From: Halopseudomonas sabulinigri
GTDB taxonomy: Bacteria > Pseudomonadota > Gammaproteobacteria > Pseudomonadales > Pseudomonadaceae
DNA: 64,000 bases
Assembly (NCBI RefSeq): GCF_900105255.1
Contig: NZ_LT629763.1
Coordinates: forward strand, 372,001-436,000
Direction: 5' to 3'
Shown here: positions 24,144 through 33,880 of the stretch, in pieces
Numbering within the stretch: position 1 is the stretch's first letter
Layout: the number at the start of each line of letters is the position of its first letter
Notes under the pieces: generated by a model
The model's input: the letters and a program-made list of their open reading frames with translations, nothing else
Told to the model about the DNA's origin: nothing
The model's database searches: none
Program-made: the position numbers and the translations under genes

Positions 24144-25544
24144 ATGCTCGGAAATCTCGGCTTGCTCGCCGGTCTTGCGCTACTGATCTTCATGGCCCTG
24201 CGCGGCATCAACATCTTCATTGCATCACTCATCTGTGCGCTGGTCGTGGCGCTGACCAATGGCCTGCTGGTCTCGCAGACGCTGCTGGAGTTCTATCCCT
24301 TTGGCGCGCTGGGTGCCTTTACCTTCGCCGGCAAGTTCTTTCTGCTGTTCCTGTGTGGGGCGATTTTCGGCAAGGTCATGGCAACCAGCCAGGCGGCCAA
24401 AAGTATCGCACTGGCGATCACTCGCAGCCTGGGCGTCAAGCATACGTTGCTGGTGGGGATGGTGGTGTGCGCGCTGCTGACCTACGGCGGGGTAGTGGTC
24501 TTTGTGGTGGTCTTCACCATGTACCCACTGGGTATCACGCTGATGCGTGAAGCCAACCTGCCGAAACGCTTGTGGGTGGCGGCAACCTCGATAGGTGCCG
24601 GTACCTTTACCATGACTGCGCTGCCGGGTACGCCCTCGATTCACAACGTGATTGCTGCCAGCTCGCTGGGCACTGATCTGTTTGCCGGCGGCTGGATTGG
24701 CATATTTGCCGCGCTGGTGATGGCAGGCCTGGGCATGTGGTATGTCGAATGGGAATGGAAGAAAGCCAAATTGACCGGTGAAGGCTTCGTCGAGAATGCC
24801 CAGGACCTGCGCATGGAGCAGCTGGCTGACAACACCACTGAAGCGCCGCCGTGGATCATGGCCATGGTGCCGATGGTCGTAGTGCTTGGCACTATCATGC
24901 TGCCACGGTTACTGCTGGGTATGGCTGACTGGTCCGCCGGCGACAGCCTGATTGGCAAGGTGTTGCTGTTCAGCGCATCACAGCCGATCGTTTGGCCCAG
25001 CATGGCGTTGATTCTGGGCTCGCTGACCTGCGTAGTCTTGTTCCCGCGCTTGCGCCGCAATGCCGCCCAGGTATTTGGCCAGGGTGCTGATGATTCCATC
25101 ATGCCGCTGCTGAACACGGCGGCGGTTATCGGCTTTGGCGGCGTAGTTACCCAGACCGCCGGTTTTGCTCACTTCGCCCAATGGATTCTGAACGTTGATA
25201 TGCCGCCGTTGCTGTCGGTTTTCGCGTCGGTCAGCGTGGTCTCGGCGATTGTCGGTTCCTCTTCCGGCGGCTTGCAGATCTTCATGCAAACCCTGGCGCC
25301 CAAGTATCTGGAAATGGGTATTGAGCCGGAAATTCTGCACCGTATCGCGGCCATCGCCGCTGGTGGCCTGGACTCACTGCCGCACTGCGGTGCGGTGATA
25401 GCCACCCTGATGATCATGGGCCTGACACACAAGGAGGCTTACAAGAACCTGTTTGTCGTCACCGTAGTTATCCCGGTGATCGCCTGCCTGCTGTCGATCG
25501 CTGTATTGATGGCTATGGGCGTTGGCGTCAATCCGACGACCTGA
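24144..25544 (+). CDS. GntP-family permease (gluconate/organic acid symporter type)
   Basis: The 466-residue inner-membrane protein starts at ATG 24144 behind AAGGA. About 12 membrane helices are visible, with conserved glycine-rich blocks ALRGINIFIASLICALVVALTNG, LTYGGVVVFVVVFTMYPLG, TMTALPGTPSIHNVI and VSAIVGSSSGGLQIFMQTLAPKYL. The family carries gluconate, hydroxybutyrate, citrate-like or related acids with protons. No catabolic gene is next to it, so the substrate is unknown. It is transcribed alone, convergent with nothing nearby. Confidence 0.85.
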   Translation: MLGNLGLLAGLALLIFMALRGINIFIASLICALVVALTNGLLVSQTLLEFYPFGALGAFTFAGKFFLLFLCGAIFGKVMATSQAAKSIALAITRSLGVKHTLLVGMVVCALLTYGGVVVFVVVFTMYPLGITLMREANLPKRLWVAATSIGAGTFTMTALPGTPSIHNVIAASSLGTDLFAGGWIGIFAALVMAGLGMWYVEWEWKKAKLTGEGFVENAQDLRMEQLADNTTEAPPWIMAMVPMVVVLGTIMLPRLLLGMADWSAGDSLIGKVLLFSASQPIVWPSMALILGSLTCVVLFPRLRRNAAQVFGQGADDSIMPLLNTAAVIGFGGVVTQTAGFAHFAQWILNVDMPPLLSVFASVSVVSAIVGSSSGGLQIFMQTLAPKYLEMGIEPEILHRIAAIAAGGLDSLPHCGAVIATLMIMGLTHKEAYKNLFVVTVVIPVIACLLSIAVLMAMGVGVNPTT

Positions 25545-25639
25545 GGGTATTTTTTGCTCGGATGGGAATCATTCTGTCCGAGCAGCGTCTATAGTGGATA
25601 ACTCGTGTAATGCCTATCCAGCAGCCTGGGAGACTGACA

Positions 25640-25915
25640 ATGACCATGAACGCCACCGTCCAGCACGACCCGGAAGGCAAGCAGTTCTATGTTGTCGTTG
25701 AGGGCACCAAGGCTTATCTGGCCTACATGGATCTCGGCAAGCAGACACTCGATATTTATCGCACCTTCGTGCCCAATGCCCTGCGTGGCAAAGGGTTGGC
25801 GGCGCAACTTACCGAGCACGCCTTGCGCTATGCCGAGGAGCAGGGCTATACCGTTATTCCATCCTGCTCGTACGTTGAATGGTATATGGATCGCCAGTCG
25901 GCCAACGCCGAGTAA
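25640..25915 (+). CDS. small YjdJ-type GNAT acetyltransferase
   Basis: The 91-residue protein starts at ATG 25640 behind GGGAGA; the frame is open a little further upstream without a ribosome site. It has the single short GNAT fold of the YjdJ family: LAYMDLGKQTLDIYRTFVPNALRGKGLAAQLTEHALRYAEEQGYTVIPSCSYVEWYM, with acetyl-CoA-binding RGKGLA and the family Cys. Members bind acetyl-CoA, but their acceptors are largely unknown. It is followed by a strong terminator. Confidence 0.85.
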   Translation: MTMNATVQHDPEGKQFYVVVEGTKAYLAYMDLGKQTLDIYRTFVPNALRGKGLAAQLTEHALRYAEEQGYTVIPSCSYVEWYMDRQSANAE

Positions 25916-25940
25916 GCCCAGTTGTGCTTTGCAGTACATA

Positions 25941-25968
25941 AAAAAACCGCCGAAAGGCGGTTTTTTTT
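25941..25968. terminator. bidirectional intrinsic terminator
   Basis: AAAAAA CCGCC GAAA GGCGG TTTTTTTT: a GNRA tetraloop and runs on both sides. It is shared by the convergent GNAT and DAHP synthase genes. Confidence 0.92.
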
Positions 25969-25988
25969 CTTCTGACTCAGGGCTGGGC

Positions 25989-27068
25989 TTAGCCCCGGTT
26001 GCGCTTGGGCAACACGTCCTGCAGTTTGTCATGCATGCTGCGTACGCTGTTGACGGTAGTGTCCCAGTCGATACAGGCGTCGGTAACGGAGACGCCGTAC
26101 TGCAGCTGCGACAGGTCCTTGGGAATGGACTGACTACCCCAGCCGATGTGGCTTTCTACCATCAGGCCAACAATCGAGTTGTTGCCTTCCAGAATCTGGT
26201 TGGCCACGTTATCCATCACCAGCGGCTGCAGGCCGGGGTCCTTGTTGGAGTTGGCGTGGCTGCAATCAACCATGATGTTGGGGGCAATCGAGGCTTTCTC
26301 CAGCTCCTTCTCGCACAGCGCAACGCTGACCGAGTCGTAGTTGGGTTTGCCGTTGCCGCCGCGCAGCACCACGTGACCGTAGGGGTTGCCCTTGGTGGTG
26401 ACGATGGACACCTGACCCTGTTGGTTGATGCCCAGAAACCGGTGCGGACTGGAGACCGACTGCAGCGCATTGATGGCGACCGACAGGCTGCCATCGGTAC
26501 CGTTCTTGAAGCCAACAGCCGAGGAGAGGCCGGATGACATCTCACGGTGCGTCTGTGATTCGGTGGTGCGTGCGCCGATGGCTGACCAGGAGATCAGATC
26601 CTGCAGATACTGCGGCGAGATCGGATCAAGCGCTTCGGTGGCGGTGGGCAGACCCATTTCAGCCAGATCACGCAGCAGCTGCCGGCCAATGTGCAGTCCA
26701 TCTTCAATCTTGAAGGAGTCATCCAGGTAAGGATCGTTGATCAGACCTTTCCAGCCGACGGTGGTACGTGGCTTTTCAAAGTAGACGCGCATCACCAGAT
26801 AGATGGTGTCCTTTACCTCATCGGCCAGCACCTTGAGGCGCGCAGCGTAATCCTTGGCAGCGTCAATGTCGTGGATGGAGCAGGGGCCGATGACGATGAA
26901 CAGGCGGTGGTCCTTGCCGTCGAGGATGTCGCGAATCACCTGGCGGCTTTCGACGACGGTTTTTTGCGCTGCTTCACTCAGCGGAATCTTGGCTTTCAGC
27001 TGCTCGGGGCTGATAAGGATTTCGTTGGAGGTGACGTTCAGATCATCAATTGGTAAATCGGCCATCAT
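25989..27068 (-). CDS. 3-deoxy-7-phosphoheptulonate (DAHP) synthase, class I
   Basis: The 359-residue cytoplasmic enzyme condenses phosphoenolpyruvate and erythrose 4-phosphate in the first step of the shikimate pathway. Recognised blocks: IGPCSIHDIDAAKDYAARL, MRVYFEKPRTTVGWKGLINDP, ARTTESQTHREMSSGLS, FKNGTDG, LRGGNGKPNYD, and DCSHANSNKD with metal ligands. Length and motifs fit the AroF/AroG/AroH family. Which aromatic amino acid inhibits it cannot be told safely from the sequence, so no symbol is given. Starts at 27068 or 27065 (MM) are equivalent. About 250 bp of leader separate it from the divergent PanE-like gene; I see no leader peptide there. Confidence 0.93.
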   Translation of the reverse strand: MMADLPIDDLNVTSNEILISPEQLKAKIPLSEAAQKTVVESRQVIRDILDGKDHRLFIVIGPCSIHDIDAAKDYAARLKVLADEVKDTIYLVMRVYFEKPRTTVGWKGLINDPYLDDSFKIEDGLHIGRQLLRDLAEMGLPTATEALDPISPQYLQDLISWSAIGARTTESQTHREMSSGLSSAVGFKNGTDGSLSVAINALQSVSSPHRFLGINQQGQVSIVTTKGNPYGHVVLRGGNGKPNYDSVSVALCEKELEKASIAPNIMVDCSHANSNKDPGLQPLVMDNVANQILEGNNSIVGLMVESHIGWGSQSIPKDLSQLQYGVSVTDACIDWDTTVNSVRSMHDKLQDVLPKRNRG

Positions 27069-27316
27069 TTATCCCGGAAAGTCGTGCCGGCCGCGATTCG
27101 GTGCGACCGTTTCAAAAGAGTTCCACAGCTTAATCAAGCTTGCCCACTTAGGCTACCCCGCAGCTCTCTATTACCCTGAAAAACAATATTAATCGTTACT
27201 CCGCTGAATATTTGTCGATTCATGCCGGGCTTTGTCGTGCTGTTGACTGTCTTGCGGTGGCGGTGCGGATTACCATCGGCCTACATTAACAACACACCCG
27301 TTCGAATGAGGCTTGT

Positions 27317-28276
27317 ATGGATAATAAGAACCCGCGCATTGGTATTATCGGCACTGGTGCCATTGGTGGCTTTTACGGCGCCATGTTGGCAAAGGGCGGC
27401 AACGATGTGCACTTCCTGCTGCGCAGCGAGTACGACGCGGTGGTAGAGAAGGGCATTACCGTCAACAGCCTGGTAAACGAGACCCTGCATCTGCACCCGG
27501 TGCAAGCCTACAAGAACGCTGCCGACATGCCGGCCTGTGACTGGATCTTCGTGGGTGCCAAGGCTACCAGTAATGACCTGGGCGACCTCATTGCCCAGGC
27601 GGCCAAGCCGGATGCGAAAGTGGTGTTGCTGCAAAACGGTTTGAACAACGAGGAAACCCTGCGCCCGTACCTGCCGGAGGGCGTGCACCTGATTGGTGGT
27701 CTTTGCTACGTTTGCCTGTTCCGCGAAGGTCCGGGTCTGGTCAAGCATCAGTTCAACGGCATGATCGATCTCGGTTATCACTCAGGGCCTGCCAATACCC
27801 AGCAACAGCAAGCATTGCTGGAAGAGGGCGCCGCATTGCTCAAGACCGGCAAGATTCCAACGCGGATTTTGCCTGGCGTGGCGGACGCGCGCTGGCAGAA
27901 ACTGGTGTGGAACGCGCCGTTCAATGGCACGTCCGTGGTGTTGAATGCCGGTACCAAGGCGCTACTGGCGAGCGATGCCAGTCGCAAGCTGATTGGTGAC
28001 ATGATGGACGAGGTGGTCGGTGCGGCCAAGGCGTGCGGCGTCGAAATGCCGGACGGGTTGGGGCAGAAGCTGTTGGCTGGCACCGCAATGATGCCGGACT
28101 ATCACCCCAGCATGTACCACGACTGGTTGCACAAGCGGCCCATGGAGCTCGACAGCCTGTATGGCGAAATGCTGCGTCAGGCCAAGGCCGCCGGTTGCAG
28201 CATGCCGAAAACCGAGGCATTGTTGGATCAACTGACGTTCATCCAGAACGGCTATCTCAACGCTGATCCAGCCTGA
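27317..28276 (+). CDS. PanE-like 2-dehydropantoate 2-reductase family protein
   Basis: The 319-residue Rossmann enzyme begins RIGIIGTGAIGGFYGAMLAKGGNDVHFLLR, an NADP-binding GxGxxG. The N-terminal domain has the LLQNGLNNEE block. The helical ApbA/PanE C-terminal domain has WQKLVWNAPFNG and PSMYHDWLHKRPMELDSLYGEM, with the family's catalytic Lys and Asn. PanE makes pantoate for coenzyme A, but pseudomonads carry several paralogues of this family, so the true substrate is uncertain. It is followed 11 bp later by the nucleotidase gene, likely the same transcript. Confidence 0.82.
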   Translation: MDNKNPRIGIIGTGAIGGFYGAMLAKGGNDVHFLLRSEYDAVVEKGITVNSLVNETLHLHPVQAYKNAADMPACDWIFVGAKATSNDLGDLIAQAAKPDAKVVLLQNGLNNEETLRPYLPEGVHLIGGLCYVCLFREGPGLVKHQFNGMIDLGYHSGPANTQQQQALLEEGAALLKTGKIPTRILPGVADARWQKLVWNAPFNGTSVVLNAGTKALLASDASRKLIGDMMDEVVGAAKACGVEMPDGLGQKLLAGTAMMPDYHPSMYHDWLHKRPMELDSLYGEMLRQAKAAGCSMPKTEALLDQLTFIQNGYLNADPA

Positions 28277-28287
28277 TAAGGACGCCT

Positions 28288-29205
28288 ATGCCCGCGCTAC
28301 TCGGTGACAAACTGGTCATCGCCATTTCATCGAGGGCACTGTTCGATCTGGACGAAAGTCATCAGGTGTTTGAGCAGGAAGGGCTGGAAGCCTACCGGCA
28401 GTATCAGATTGCCCGCGAGGACTCACCGCTGGAACCGGGTGAGGCCTTTGCCTTGGTGCAGAAACTGTTGCACATCAACAGCCTATTGGAGGGCGACAGC
28501 CGCGTTGAGGTGGTGCTGCTGTCACGCAACAGTGCCGACACCGGCCTGCGGGTGTTCAACTCCATTCAGCATTATCAATTGGGCATCACGCGGGCCGCCT
28601 TCGCCGGGGGGCGCAGCCCGTTCACCTATATTCCTGCCTTTGGTTGCCATCTGTTTCTTTCGACCCACGCCGAAGACGTGCGGGCTACGCTGGAAGCCGG
28701 ATTTGCGGCGGCCACCATCCTGCCGTCGCGGCTGCGCCGCGAGACCCGCGACGAATTGCGCATCGCCTTTGATGGCGACGCGGTGCTGTTTTCCGACGAG
28801 TCGGAGCAGGTATTTCAGCGCGAGGGCTTGGCCGCGTTTCAGGCCAGCGAGCAGGCGGCGGCCCGGCAACCGCTCGGCGGCGGCCCGTTCAAACCCTTTT
28901 TGGCCGCGCTCAACCGCATTCAGACCGAGTTTGCGGATGCGCCGTGCCCCATCCGCACCGCACTCTTTACTGCACGCAGTGCCCCTGCGCACGAGCGGGT
29001 GATTCGCACCCTGCGGGAATGGAACATTCGCCTGGACGAGTCTCTATTCCTTGGTGGCCTGGATAAATCCGACTTCTTGCAAGCGTTCGGCGCCGACCTG
29101 TTTTTTGATGACCAGGAAGGCCATTGCCAGCGGGCAGTGGGCGTAGTGCCTACCGGTCACGTGCCGCACGGCATCAGCAATTTCAAGAAGCCAGAATCAA
29201 ACTGA
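28288..29205 (+). CDS. cytosolic 5'-nucleotidase (PF06189 type)
   Basis: The 305-residue HAD-like phosphatase has the family's nucleophile region as AISSRALFDLDESH near the N-terminus and SRNSADTGLRVFNSI in the middle. The acidic motifs are FDGDAVLFSDESEQVF and AFGADLFFDDQEGHC, and it ends VPTGHVPHGISN. It resembles the eukaryote-like cN-I 5'-nucleotidases, which dephosphorylate AMP or dNMPs. It has no signal peptide. The ribosome site is AAGGACGCCT at 28288. Cotranscription with the PanE-like gene is probable. Confidence 0.85.
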   Translation: MPALLGDKLVIAISSRALFDLDESHQVFEQEGLEAYRQYQIAREDSPLEPGEAFALVQKLLHINSLLEGDSRVEVVLLSRNSADTGLRVFNSIQHYQLGITRAAFAGGRSPFTYIPAFGCHLFLSTHAEDVRATLEAGFAAATILPSRLRRETRDELRIAFDGDAVLFSDESEQVFQREGLAAFQASEQAAARQPLGGGPFKPFLAALNRIQTEFADAPCPIRTALFTARSAPAHERVIRTLREWNIRLDESLFLGGLDKSDFLQAFGADLFFDDQEGHCQRAVGVVPTGHVPHGISNFKKPESN

Positions 29206-29227
29206 GACTATCGCTGTAACGGCGTGA

Positions 29228-30436
<1,209 letters not shown>

Positions 30437-30455
30437 CCGCTACCGACCACACAGT

Positions 30456-30485
30456 AAAACGCCGGAGCTTGATGCTCCGGCGTTT
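30456..30485. terminator. bidirectional terminator between cysB and cysH
   Basis: AAAAC GCCGGAGC - TTGAT - GCTCCGGC GTTTT: a 13-bp perfect stem with A and U ends on both sides. Confidence 0.92.
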
Positions 30486-30518
30486 TACTTTCTGCGGCCT
30501 TATCCGATGTTGCGGGTA

Positions 30519-31250
30519 TCAGCTCTTGGCAATCAGGTTACCTGCGTGCAACCCGCATTCTTTCTGGGTGGACTCTTCCCACCACCAGCGACCCTCGCGT
30601 TCATGCTGATTGGGCAGCACCGGCCGCGTGCAGGGCTCGCAGCCAATGCTGATAAAGCCCTTTTCATGCAGTGGGTTGTAGGGGATTTCGAGCATGCGGA
30701 TATAGTTCCACACGTCTTCGCTGGTGTAGTTGGCCAGCGGGTTGAACTTGATCAGATCATGCTCCGCGGTGGAGAACGCGGCATCACGCTCGATCACCGG
30801 TACATCGGCACGGGTCGGGCTCTGATCCTTGCGCTGACCGGTGATCCAGGCATCGACGCTGGCCAGCTTACGGCGCAGCGGGGCGATCTTGCGGATACCG
30901 CAGCACTCGCCGTGACCATTTTCATAAAAGTCGAACAGACCCTTTTCACGCACATAGGCTTCAAGTTGCTGGTGATCCGGCGACAGCGCCTCGATCTGAA
31001 TGCCGTAGTGCTTGCGTACCTGCTCCAGAAATCGGTAAGTCTCGGGGTGCAGGCGGCCGGTATCCAGGGTGAATACCTTGATGTTGGGGTTGATCTTCCA
31101 GGCCATGTCGAGCACGACAATATCGTCGGCGCCACTGAACGACAGCCAAAGGTTGTCGAAGTGTTCCAGGGCCAGTTCGAGGATTTTCTGCGGCGACTGC
31201 TTGGCGTAATCGGCCGCCAGTTGTGCGGTATCAAAATTTTTCATGGGCAT
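30519..31250 (-). CDS. cysH: adenylyl-sulfate (APS) reductase CysH
   Basis: The 243-residue cytoplasmic enzyme reduces adenylyl sulfate to sulfite with thioredoxin or glutathione. The PAPS/APS fold shows [20 protein letters not shown] and [16 protein letters not shown]. Two cysteine pairs ([11 protein letters not shown] and GCEPCTRPV) bind a [4Fe-4S] cluster, which distinguishes APS reductases from E. coli-type PAPS reductases. The C-terminal ECGLH carries the catalytic Cys. The start is ATG 31250 behind GAGAG, with ATG 31244 as an alternative. It should be controlled by CysB. Confidence 0.93.
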   Translation of the reverse strand: MPMKNFDTAQLAADYAKQSPQKILELALEHFDNLWLSFSGADDIVVLDMAWKINPNIKVFTLDTGRLHPETYRFLEQVRKHYGIQIEALSPDHQQLEAYVREKGLFDFYENGHGECCGIRKIAPLRRKLASVDAWITGQRKDQSPTRADVPVIERDAAFSTAEHDLIKFNPLANYTSEDVWNYIRMLEIPYNPLHEKGFISIGCEPCTRPVLPNQHEREGRWWWEESTQKECGLHAGNLIAKS

Positions 31251-31459
31251 CAGGCTCTCTATCCCGCGGTGTCTGTATTGTTCACCGTTCTATGGGCGGG
31301 AAGTCTAACAAAGGGCTTTTAGTCCATCCTCTTTTATTTGGTTATATTTTTATGCGTTTATGTTAGATGTGCGCGGCTTACGCGGGCTTTCTCGTTGCGC
31401 CTGGGGGCGCTTGCCGGTAGATTGTGCGGCATTGAAATTACCCTGATCAGGAGAGTTAC

Positions 31460-32077
31460 GTGGAAATTGCCTGCCTTGACCTTGAGGGCGTGTTGGTCCC
31501 CGAAATCTGGATAGCCTTCGCCGAAAAAACCGGCATCGAAGAACTCAAGGCGACCACCCGAGACATTCCTGATTACGATGTGCTGATGAAGCAGCGCCTG
31601 TCGATTCTTGATAAGCACGGGCTGAAACTGTCTGACATTCAGGAAGTGATCGCCACGCTAAAGCCGCTGGACGGCGCGATCGAGTTCGTCAACTGGCTAC
31701 GTGAACGCTTCCAGGTGGTGATTCTGTCGGATACCTTCTATGAGTTCTCGCAGCCGCTGATGCGTCAGTTGGGCTTTCCGACGCTGCTGTGTCATCGCCT
31801 GATTACCGATGAGAACGACCGGGTGGTTGACTACCAGCTGCGCCAAAAAGACCCCAAGCGTCAGTCGGTGGTTGCGCTGAAGAGCATTTACTACCGCATT
31901 ATCGCCGCGGGTGATTCCTACAACGACACCACCATGCTGTCTGAAGCCCACGCCGGCATTCTGTTTCATGCACCAGACAACGTGATTCAGGAATTCCCGC
32001 AGTTCCCGGCGGTACACACCTTTGAAGACCTGAAGAAGGAATTCATCAAGGCCTCCAATCGTGAGCTGGCGCTTTAA
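31460..32077 (+). CDS. thrH: bifunctional phosphoserine/homoserine phosphotransferase ThrH
   Basis: The 205-residue HAD phosphatase has the ThrH-specific motif I CLDLEGVLVPEIW (D7, E9), motif II VILSDTFYEFSQPLMRQLGFPTLLCH, and motif IV AAGDSYNDTTML. ThrH is known in Pseudomonas to dephosphorylate phosphoserine and pass the phosphate to homoserine, linking serine and threonine synthesis. The start is GTG 31460 behind CAGGAGA. The gene lies near cysH and cysB, as in P. aeruginosa by memory. Confidence 0.93.
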   Translation: MEIACLDLEGVLVPEIWIAFAEKTGIEELKATTRDIPDYDVLMKQRLSILDKHGLKLSDIQEVIATLKPLDGAIEFVNWLRERFQVVILSDTFYEFSQPLMRQLGFPTLLCHRLITDENDRVVDYQLRQKDPKRQSVVALKSIYYRIIAAGDSYNDTTMLSEAHAGILFHAPDNVIQEFPQFPAVHTFEDLKKEFIKASNRELAL

Positions 32078-32110
32078 GTTGCCAGTGAGCTGATCGATCA
32101 GCCGCAACGA

Positions 32111-32145
32111 AAACGCTCCGCAAACCAGGTTTGCGGGGCGTTTTT
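32111..32145. terminator. bidirectional terminator between thrH and the T6SS operon end
   Basis: AAACGCTCCGCAAACC and GGTTTGCGGGGCGTTTTT form a long stem with one mismatch and an A/U run on both sides. It ends thrH and the stk1-terminated T6SS transcript. Confidence 0.88.
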
Positions 32146-32159
32146 ATTGGCGTTGCCGG

Positions 32160-33131
32160 TTATCCGTGGCGAGCGAACAGGCGCTGCAACAACCCGGTGG
32201 GTTGATAGCTGAATGCGGCCAATAGCTCGGCGACCGTAGTGGCGCGCTGGTCTTCATCGAACGCCAGGGCGACTTTCAGCTTCGACCAGCAGTGTGTCGG
32301 CAATTTGTCGGGTTTGCGTAGCGAGTCGCCTTGTTCCATGCATTTCGCCTGTTTGGCGGTCAGCCGGCTATACGGATGATGCCCGCTGCTCAGCTCGTAC
32401 AGAATCACCGCTACCGCGAAGAGATCGGTGGCCTCACTCAGCTGCCCACCCTCCAGCAGTTCCAGCGCCGCGTAGCGGGGTGTCCAGGCCGCAATGCGTT
32501 TACGGCTCAGGCGCGGCAAACCGGGGAGCAGTCCCTGAACCGGCTGGCCCAGGCCGTAATCGAACAGACGCAGGCCGTCGGCGGTGAGCATGACATTGCT
32601 CGGCTTGATGTCGCCGTGTAACACACCCAGGCTATGCGAAGCCTGCAGCGCCTCAAGCAGGGGGACTGCAATCTGCTTCAGTTCTGCCCACTCGAGCCCC
32701 TGCGCACGTTCGCTGATCAAATGATCGAGCGTCGGGCCCTTGAGCAACTCCATGGTCATGAAGGCGCGCTGGCTGGTGCGGTCGACATTGAAGGCGTAGA
32801 AGCGAATGACATTGCTGTGGCGCAGGCGGCTGGTCAGCGCGAACTCGCTGTACAGCAGCGCATTGGCGTCCGGGTACTCGGCAAATTCCTCGTTCAGGGT
32901 TTTCAATGCAACGTAAGGGTCGGGATCGCCGTACTGTTCGCGCAGCAGGTCGCGTGCGCGGTAAACCGCGCCCATGCCGCCGACGCCGAGCAAACGTTCA
33001 ATCCGATAACGGTTGCTCAGTACATTCGGCAGTTCACCGTGCTGTTTCACCGCCGGCATGGCGGCCTTGGCAGGCTTGCCGGCGACATGCGAGCCAGCCA
33101 GGCTGTTGGCGGAATCTAATGCAGTATCCAT
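32160..33131 (-). CDS. stk1: T6SS-associated Ser/Thr protein kinase (Stk1-like)
   Basis: The 323-residue soluble Hanks-type kinase starts at ATG 33131, behind AAGGAG (not the earlier open codons). Motifs: glycine loop LLGVGGMGAVYRA, VALK lysine, HGDIKPSN catalytic loop (HGD in place of HRD), and LFDYGLGQP, where DYG replaces the usual DFG. There is no transmembrane or sensor domain, unlike PpkA of HSI-I; the length agrees with Stk1 of HSI-II. Together with the PP2C phosphatase directly upstream and the FHA protein it makes a threonine-phosphorylation switch on the secretion system. It is the last gene of the operon. Confidence 0.88.
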   Translation of the reverse strand: MDTALDSANSLAGSHVAGKPAKAAMPAVKQHGELPNVLSNRYRIERLLGVGGMGAVYRARDLLREQYGDPDPYVALKTLNEEFAEYPDANALLYSEFALTSRLRHSNVIRFYAFNVDRTSQRAFMTMELLKGPTLDHLISERAQGLEWAELKQIAVPLLEALQASHSLGVLHGDIKPSNVMLTADGLRLFDYGLGQPVQGLLPGLPRLSRKRIAAWTPRYAALELLEGGQLSEATDLFAVAVILYELSSGHHPYSRLTAKQAKCMEQGDSLRKPDKLPTHCWSKLKVALAFDEDQRATTVAELLAAFSYQPTGLLQRLFARHG

Positions 33132-33148
33132 TGCGTGCTCCTTATGCA

Positions 33149-33880
33149 TCATCGGCGCATGACCACCGCGCTGATGTTGTCGCGGGCGGGCCCGGAAAGG
33201 GCATGAGAGAAGAGGTATTCCACCGCCGCGTCGGGCGATAGCAGGCCCAGAGCGTGGCTGAGAATACCGGTAGAGACCGATTGGTACAGGCCGTCGCTGC
33301 AGAGCAGTAGGGTGTCACCGGGCTGCACGCTGAACTCGAGAATGTCGAGCACCAAGCGTTCGTGCGCACCCACTGCACGGGTCAGCGCGTTGGCGGCCGG
33401 GTGGCGTGCGGCCTCCAGCGGGTCGACCTGTTCCTCGTGAATCAGCTGCTGCATCAGTGAGTGGTCCCGCGACAGCTGATACAGCCGCTGATTGCGCCAC
33501 AGATAACAGCGGCTATCGCCAGCCCACAGGCAGACCGCGCGCTCCTGATTGCCGAGCAGCGCCACCACGGTACTGCCCATGACGGCGTCCGGCTGGTCGG
33601 CGGTCACGGTCACCTCATGGCCGAGGCGGCGGTTGACCACGTGGAGCGCCTGACGCACCCGGCGAACCTGCTGGTCGAGGTTGCCGTTGAGCGCCAGCTC
33701 GGCAATTTCTTCCACGATCAGCCGGCTGGCTAGGGCACCGTTGAGGTGCCCACCCATGCCGTCGGCAACCAGCCAGATGCCCCGCTCGGGCTGCGCGAGT
33801 ACCGAGTCTTCGTTGCGCTCACGGACCTTGCCGCGGTCGGTGCGAGCGGCACTTTTCCAGCAGCTTTGCAGCGCCTCCAT
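33149..33880 (-). CDS. stp1: T6SS PP2C-type protein phosphatase (Stp1/PppA)
   Basis: The 243-residue PPM-family phosphatase has metal-binding motifs RDRGxVRxxNEDS (here ARTDRGKVRERNEDS), VADGMGGHLNG, WAGDSRCY, LCSDGL and RDNISAVVM. It reverses the action of the neighbouring kinase on the FHA protein and so shuts secretion down. The ATG overlaps the tssM stop (TGATG), so its level is tied to tssM. The kinase gene follows after 17 bp. Confidence 0.92.
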   Translation of the reverse strand: MEALQSCWKSAARTDRGKVRERNEDSVLAQPERGIWLVADGMGGHLNGALASRLIVEEIAELALNGNLDQQVRRVRQALHVVNRRLGHEVTVTADQPDAVMGSTVVALLGNQERAVCLWAGDSRCYLWRNQRLYQLSRDHSLMQQLIHEEQVDPLEAARHPAANALTRAVGAHERLVLDILEFSVQPGDTLLLCSDGLYQSVSTGILSHALGLLSPDAAVEYLFSHALSGPARDNISAVVMRR